The notes beneath the pieces are model-generated. The model saw nothing but the letters and a program-made list of their open reading frames with translations, did no database searches and had not been told where the DNA came from. Source: a bacterium (GTDB lineage: Bacteria; Desulfobacterota; JAPLJL01). From it: a stretch of 9,182 nucleotides of DNA. This document shows positions 6,824 to 9,182 of this stretch, one piece after another (position 1 is the stretch's first letter; every line of letters starts with the position of its first letter). The stretch spans positions 1 to 9,182 of the forward strand of contig JAQTNV010000091.1 in assembly GCA_028713675.1 (NCBI GenBank), given 5' to 3'. Position numbers and translations under genes: made by a program.

Positions 6824-6851
6824 AAAGGTCAAAGCTCAAAGTTCAAAGGCC
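6824..6851 (+). repeat. Four tandem heptamers of the form AAAGNNC
   Basis: AAAGGTC, AAAGCTC, AAAGTTC and AAAGGCC follow each other without gaps, starting 11 bp after the stop of the coiled-coil/TPR gene. The rest of the 108-bp gap to the convergent HPt gene (to 6920) contains a doubled GATATC and a weak CAGG-GGT-CCTG mini-hairpin, but no convincing terminator. Confidence 0.6.
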
Positions 6852-6920
6852 AGAAAATCAATACAGATATCCTGATATCCGTATCATAAAATCCAGGGGT
6901 CCTGATTTCCGCAGTATTTT

Positions 6921-7265
6921 TCAGGCGGGAGAGTTTTCGATGTCCTGGAGGGCTTTTCCCACCGATTCCTGAATCACATCCACCACCCGGGAAAATTCGC
7001 TGATTTCTTCCGGGGTGGCCTGGCGTGCGCCGGAGTTGATCTCTTTCAGAATCCTGTCCATCCGGACCGCTTCATCCCGGAGTTCTTTCAGACCGATCAG
7101 GCCCAGGGCGCCTTTCAGGTAATGGTAACTTTTCCCCAGGTGATCGTAACAGGCGGCGTCTCCCTCGCCCCGGGATAATTTGCCCGCGCACTCCCGGATT
7201 TTTTCCAGGTGGGGGAGGGACTCGGTCTGGAAAAGCTTGAGATATTTTTTCAGGTTGATCGCCAT
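6921..7265 (-). CDS. Stand-alone histidine phosphotransfer (HPt) domain protein, CheA P1-like
   Basis: The 114-residue product matches an HPt four-helix bundle. The N-terminus YLKLFQTESLPHLEKI resembles the opening helix of CheA-type P1 domains (YLxLFxxESxxHLxxL). Residues 48-58, HYLKGALGLIG, fit the phospho-acceptor signature H-x-L-K-G-x-x-x-x-x-G, with His48 (7124-7122) as the predicted phosphorylated residue. Known HPt proteins relay phosphate between histidine kinases and response-regulator receiver domains. This one has no kinase, receiver or membrane segment, and no two-component gene is in the window, so it is an orphan whose partners lie elsewhere. The start ATG at 7265 has only a weak GGA six bases upstream. 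It is convergent with the coiled-coil/TPR gene and divergent from exbB. The HPt assignment rests on motif and length and is likely but not proven. Confidence 0.78.
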   Translation of the reverse strand: MAINLKKYLKLFQTESLPHLEKIRECAGKLSRGEGDAACYDHLGKSYHYLKGALGLIGLKELRDEAVRMDRILKEINSGARQATPEEISEFSRVVDVIQESVGKALQDIENSPA

Positions 7266-7319
7266 GGGATATCCAATTCTTTTCTTTCTTATATTACCAC
7301 CACTAAGAAATACATTCTA

Positions 7320-7348
7320 TTGTCATATAATATAACGGGGTTTATGCT
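7320..7348 (+). promoter_or_regulatory. Candidate sigma70-type promoter for exbB-exbD-tonB
   Basis: TTGTCA at 7320-7325 and TATGCT at 7343-7348 are separated by 17 bp and lie about 40 bp before exbB. A TATAAT at 7326-7331 is an alternative -10 element but has no good -35 partner. The 123-bp HPt/exbB divergent gap is AT-rich. No Fur-box-like 19-bp palindrome is obvious, so iron control cannot be claimed. Confidence 0.4.
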
Positions 7349-7388
7349 TTCCGAAAATAAGTTAAAATAAATAGATAAGGTAATCCAA

Positions 7389-8021
7389 ATGGGCATCACG
7401 CAGATATTACTGGCGATCACCCTGGTCGGAAGCAAGTGGGTTTTGTATCTCCTGCTTTTCCTGAGCGTGTTTTCGATTGCGGTCATGATCGAGCGTTATC
7501 GTTTCTTCCGGAAGGAATTCAAGGGGATCAACCCGTTCCTGGATGAGCTTTCCGATCATCTGGCCAAGGGAGAGATCGAACCGGCCCGGAGCCTGGCGGA
7601 GCGTTACGGGGGTTGCGAGGGCCGGGTGGCCCTGGCCGGCTTCCAGAGCATATCCCGGGGGCCGGCTGTGCTGGAGGAGCGGCTGGCCGGAGCGAAGGCG
7701 GAGGAGAAGATCGGGATGGAGAAGTACCTGGCCTTTCTCGGAACCCTGGGCAATAACGCCCCCTTTATCGGACTGTTTGGCACCGTTCTCGGGATCATTC
7801 GGGCTTTCCACGATTTGGCGATCAGCCAGGTGGGAGGGCCGAGCGTGGTGATGCAGGGCATCTCCGAGGCCCTGCTGGCCACGGCGATCGGTTTATTCGT
7901 CGCGATCCCGGCGGTTATCGCTTACAACATTTTTGTCGGCAAGGTCAAACGGGTGTCCGGAAACCTGGAGAGAATTTCCCAGGTGATAATCAATTTTGCC
8001 GAGGCCGATCTCAAGAAATAA
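7389..8021 (+). CDS. exbB: ExbB/TolQ/MotA-family proton channel protein
   Basis: ExbB forms the pentameric inner-membrane part of the proton channel that, with ExbD, uses the proton motive force to drive TonB. The 210 residues show three predicted membrane helices (about 17-34, 115-138 and 161-183). Between helix 1 and helix 2 lies the large cytoplasmic loop of the family. The family signatures are LGTLGNNAPFIGLFGTVLGII (118-137 plus one) and GISEALLATAIGLFVAIPAVI (about 157-177). Length is near that of short ExbB/TolQ proteins. The start ATG at 7389 has AAGG 8 nt upstream. Downstream are exbD and tonB on the same strand, so ExbB rather than TolQ is favoured; TolQ cannot be fully excluded because the 3' end of the operon is not visible. 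Unusually, 234 bp of repeat-bearing spacer separate it from exbD. Confidence 0.92.
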   Translation: MGITQILLAITLVGSKWVLYLLLFLSVFSIAVMIERYRFFRKEFKGINPFLDELSDHLAKGEIEPARSLAERYGGCEGRVALAGFQSISRGPAVLEERLAGAKAEEKIGMEKYLAFLGTLGNNAPFIGLFGTVLGIIRAFHDLAISQVGGPSVVMQGISEALLATAIGLFVAIPAVIAYNIFVGKVKRVSGNLERISQVIINFAEADLKK

Positions 8022-8039
8022 ATGACTAATAACCAAGCT

Positions 8040-8065
8040 CCCCTTCGAATATGCTCAGGGCAAGC
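8040..8065 (+). repeat. CCCTTCGA...GCTCAGG repeat, copy 1
   Basis: CCCTTCGAATATGCTCAGGG with its flank matches the sequence at 8134-8157 in 19 of 24 positions by eye (shared CCCTTCGA and GCTCAGG). It lies shortly after the exbB stop. It appears to be a fragment of the same dispersed repeat family as the element at 8123-8233. Confidence 0.45.
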
Positions 8066-8122
8066 AATAGCCAAACAATTTCCAAACCCCAAACCATAGC
8101 CCTAACATTTTGTATTTTTAAA

Positions 8123-8233
8123 TGTCATTCCCGCCCTTCGACTCTGCTCAGGATAAACTCAAGCGGGAATCCATAATAAACAGCCTGGAATACGTGATAA
8201 AAAACTGGATTCCGGGTCAAGCCCGGAATGACA
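8123..8233. repeat. Miniature inverted-repeat-like element with TGTCATTCC/GGAATGACA ends and two hairpins
   Basis: The 111-bp element starts TGTCATTCC and ends with the exact inverse, GGAATGACA. Inside are two perfect 8-bp stems: ATTCCCGC (8127-8134) with GCGGGAAT (8163-8170), and ATTCCGGG (8209-8216) with CCCGGAAT (8222-8229, 5-nt loop TCAAG). The loop of the first stem contains the CCCTTCGA...GCTCAGG sequence also found at 8040. This is the look of a small dispersed palindromic or MITE-like repeat. It carries no gene; the second hairpin ends 26 bp before the exbD ATG and could affect mRNA processing or coupling. Confidence 0.65.
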
Positions 8234-8255
8234 ACAACTGCAATGGATTAAATAA

Positions 8256-8666
8256 ATGAAAGCCAGCAGAGAAACCAACGATATGGATCAGCCCATCACC
8301 GGGATAAACATCACCCCGCTGGTGGATGTCATCCTGGTTCTCCTGATTATTTTCATGGTGACCGCCACCTTTATCATGTCCCCCTCGCTCAACGTGGACC
8401 TGCCCAAGGCCACCACCGGCGAGCCTACCCCGATTTCGAATATCGCGGTGGTGATCGATGCCAAGGGCAATCTTTTCCTGAACGGCAATCCGATCAACGA
8501 GGAAAATCTCACGGTATTTGTCCGGGCCAAGCGCGAGGAGGGCTCCCGGCTCAACGCGATCATCGGGGCGGACAAGATGGTTTACCATGGCCGGGTGATT
8601 CACATCGTGGATCTGCTGAAGAAAGAAGGCGTTTCCAAGTTCGCGATCAACGTGGAAGGGGAATGA
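8256..8666 (+). CDS. exbD: ExbD/TolR-family biopolymer transport protein
   Basis: ExbD is the inner-membrane partner of ExbB; a conserved Asp in its single membrane helix takes part in proton translocation. The 136-residue product has a short cytoplasmic N-terminus, then ITGINITPLVDVILVLLIIF, the family signature, with the key Asp at residue 24 and one helix at about 22-41. A periplasmic domain follows (ISNIAVVIDAKGNLFLNGNPI, then ADKMVYHGRVIHIVDLLKKEG). The length is typical. ATG at 8256 has only a weak SD; ATG at 8283 (MDQPITG) is a possible alternative, still complete for the helix. The next gene starts 9 bp after its stop, so coupling with tonB is likely. Confidence 0.93.
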   Translation: MKASRETNDMDQPITGINITPLVDVILVLLIIFMVTATFIMSPSLNVDLPKATTGEPTPISNIAVVIDAKGNLFLNGNPINEENLTVFVRAKREEGSRLNAIIGADKMVYHGRVIHIVDLLKKEGVSKFAINVEGE

Positions 8667-8675
8667 AGGATCGAC

Positions 8676-9182
8676 ATGGCCTTCCGGAACCAGGCCCGGG
8701 CCGGCATTAATATCGCCTTTTCGCTTTCCCTGGCTTTCCATGGGTTGCTTCTGGCGGTGCTTTTTTACCTGGCTCCCCGGAACATTCACATTCCCCGGCC
8801 GATAGAATTTGAGCTGGTCCGGACCGCCCCCCCCAAGGCGGAAGAAAAACCTCCGGAAGTCAAAAAGAAAATCGTGGATCTGACCAAAGCCCGGGATCTG
8901 CAAAAAATCGAGGACCTCAAGATGCACCGGAGTTCCAAGGTCACCCAGGTGGAAGAGATCAAACCGGTGGTCGGGGTGACCGAGGATTCATTGTCCCGGG
9001 AAGGGGATTTCTCCGTTCCCATCGGCAATACCCTGATGGGGACCCCGGAGAACAAGGTCCAGGAGGTCCACTACGCGCCCCTCTTCCGGGTGACCGAACT
9101 GCCCCGTTTCCGGGAAAATATCCAGCCGATCTATCCGGACCTGGCCCGCCGGATGGGGATCACGGGATCGGTGATCATCGAG
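8676..9182 (+). CDS. tonB: TonB-family energy transducer, N-terminal 169 residues (3' end outside window)
   Basis: TonB is anchored in the inner membrane, spans the periplasm, and transmits ExbB-ExbD energy to TonB-dependent outer-membrane receptors. The frame opens with ATG at 8676, 9 bp after the exbD stop, with AAGGA at 8667-8671 as SD, and stays open to the window end. A short basic N-terminus precedes one membrane helix (about 11-33). That helix contains Ser18-x3-His22, matching the SxxxH motif of TonB. A charged, proline-containing linker follows (APPKAEEKPPEVKKK, 51-65). At the end, YPDLARRMGITGSVIIE (153-169) is the start of the TonB C-terminal domain (YPxxAxxxGxxGxV). The last part of that domain is cut off by the window edge, not by a mutation. 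The order exbB-exbD-tonB fits a Ton rather than a Tol system. Confidence 0.92.
   Translation, partial: MAFRNQARAGINIAFSLSLAFHGLLLAVLFYLAPRNIHIPRPIEFELVRTAPPKAEEKPPEVKKKIVDLTKARDLQKIEDLKMHRSSKVTQVEEIKPVVGVTEDSLSREGDFSVPIGNTLMGTPENKVQEVHYAPLFRVTELPRFRENIQPIYPDLARRMGITGSVIIE

Larger units (their letters stand above)
8022..8255. other. Non-coding spacer splitting exbB from exbD, repeat-filled
   Basis: ExbB and ExbD genes usually lie within a few tens of bases of each other or overlap; here 234 bp intervene. The spacer holds a short CCCTTCGA...GCTCAGG sequence at 8040-8065 and a structured element at 8123-8233 (both listed). The remaining stretch, about 8066-8122, is A/C- then T-rich with nothing I recognise. 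No open reading frame is supported. Confidence 0.6.

Noticed and set aside
6852-6920. Terminator between the convergent coiled-coil and HPt genes (GATATC doublet, CAGG-GGT-CCTG)
   Set aside because: The stems are only 4 bp or have a 2-nt loop and no adjacent T-run; too weak to annotate as a terminator.
7266-7388. Fur box upstream of exbB
   Set aside because: No convincing GATAAT-type 19-bp palindrome is visible in the HPt-exbB gap, so iron regulation cannot be supported from sequence.
8022-8255. CRISPR-like or small-RNA interpretation of the exbB-exbD spacer
   Set aside because: The repeats are two imperfect copies and a terminal-inverted-repeat element, not regularly spaced identical repeats; no promoter-terminator pair for a small RNA is evident.

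Overview
The window looks like part of the chromosome of a Gram-negative (diderm), fairly GC-rich bacterium. The evidence is an MEP-pathway isoprenoid gene (dxs), a TonB-ExbB-ExbD outer-membrane energising system and a secreted DUF3047 protein. Intergenic gaps are strikingly AT-rich or carry short dispersed repeats of the TGTCATTC/TGTCATTG kind, a texture common in environmental and candidate-phylum genomes. I cannot name the phylum from sequence alone. No rRNA, tRNA, CRISPR array, transposase or phage gene is visible.

Layout, left to right. Bases 1-776 (+) hold the C-terminal part of dxs; the start lies outside the window. Bases 905-2596 (+) hold the large (TIM-barrel) subunit of a B12-dependent acyl-CoA mutase. 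It carries Gln, not Arg, at the position that binds the substrate carboxylate in true methylmalonyl-CoA mutase. A convergent hairpin lies between it and a minus-strand pair: an exported DUF3047 protein (2674-3375) and gltX, glutamyl-tRNA synthetase (3470-4867). The gltX frame is otherwise full length but has an in-frame TAA at codon 28, with two further odd substitutions just downstream. Two copies of a TGTCATT-type repeat sit between gltX and the DUF3047 gene, and one of them supplies the only upstream start codon of the latter. After an AT-rich divergent promoter region comes a 606-residue cytoplasmic coiled-coil protein with a C-terminal TPR domain (4992-6812, +), containing four tandem 14-residue repeats. 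Convergent to it is a small stand-alone histidine-phosphotransfer (HPt) protein (6921-7265, -). The right end is an exbB-exbD-tonB set (7389-9182, +); exbB and exbD are separated by a 234-bp spacer holding a hairpin-rich repeat element, and tonB runs off the window.

How the genes work together: only exbB/exbD/tonB form a clear functional unit, a proton-motive-force-driven energiser of outer-membrane transport. dxs, the mutase and gltX are unrelated metabolic or translation genes. The coiled-coil/TPR protein and the HPt protein are neighbours and could belong to one signalling or scaffold system, but that is inference from position only. I found no convincing new multi-gene system. The most useful items for a second look are the interrupted gltX, the unusual active site of the mutase, the repeat-derived start of the DUF3047 gene, the repeat-split exbB-exbD operon, and the orphan HPt next to a repeat-built coiled-coil/TPR protein.
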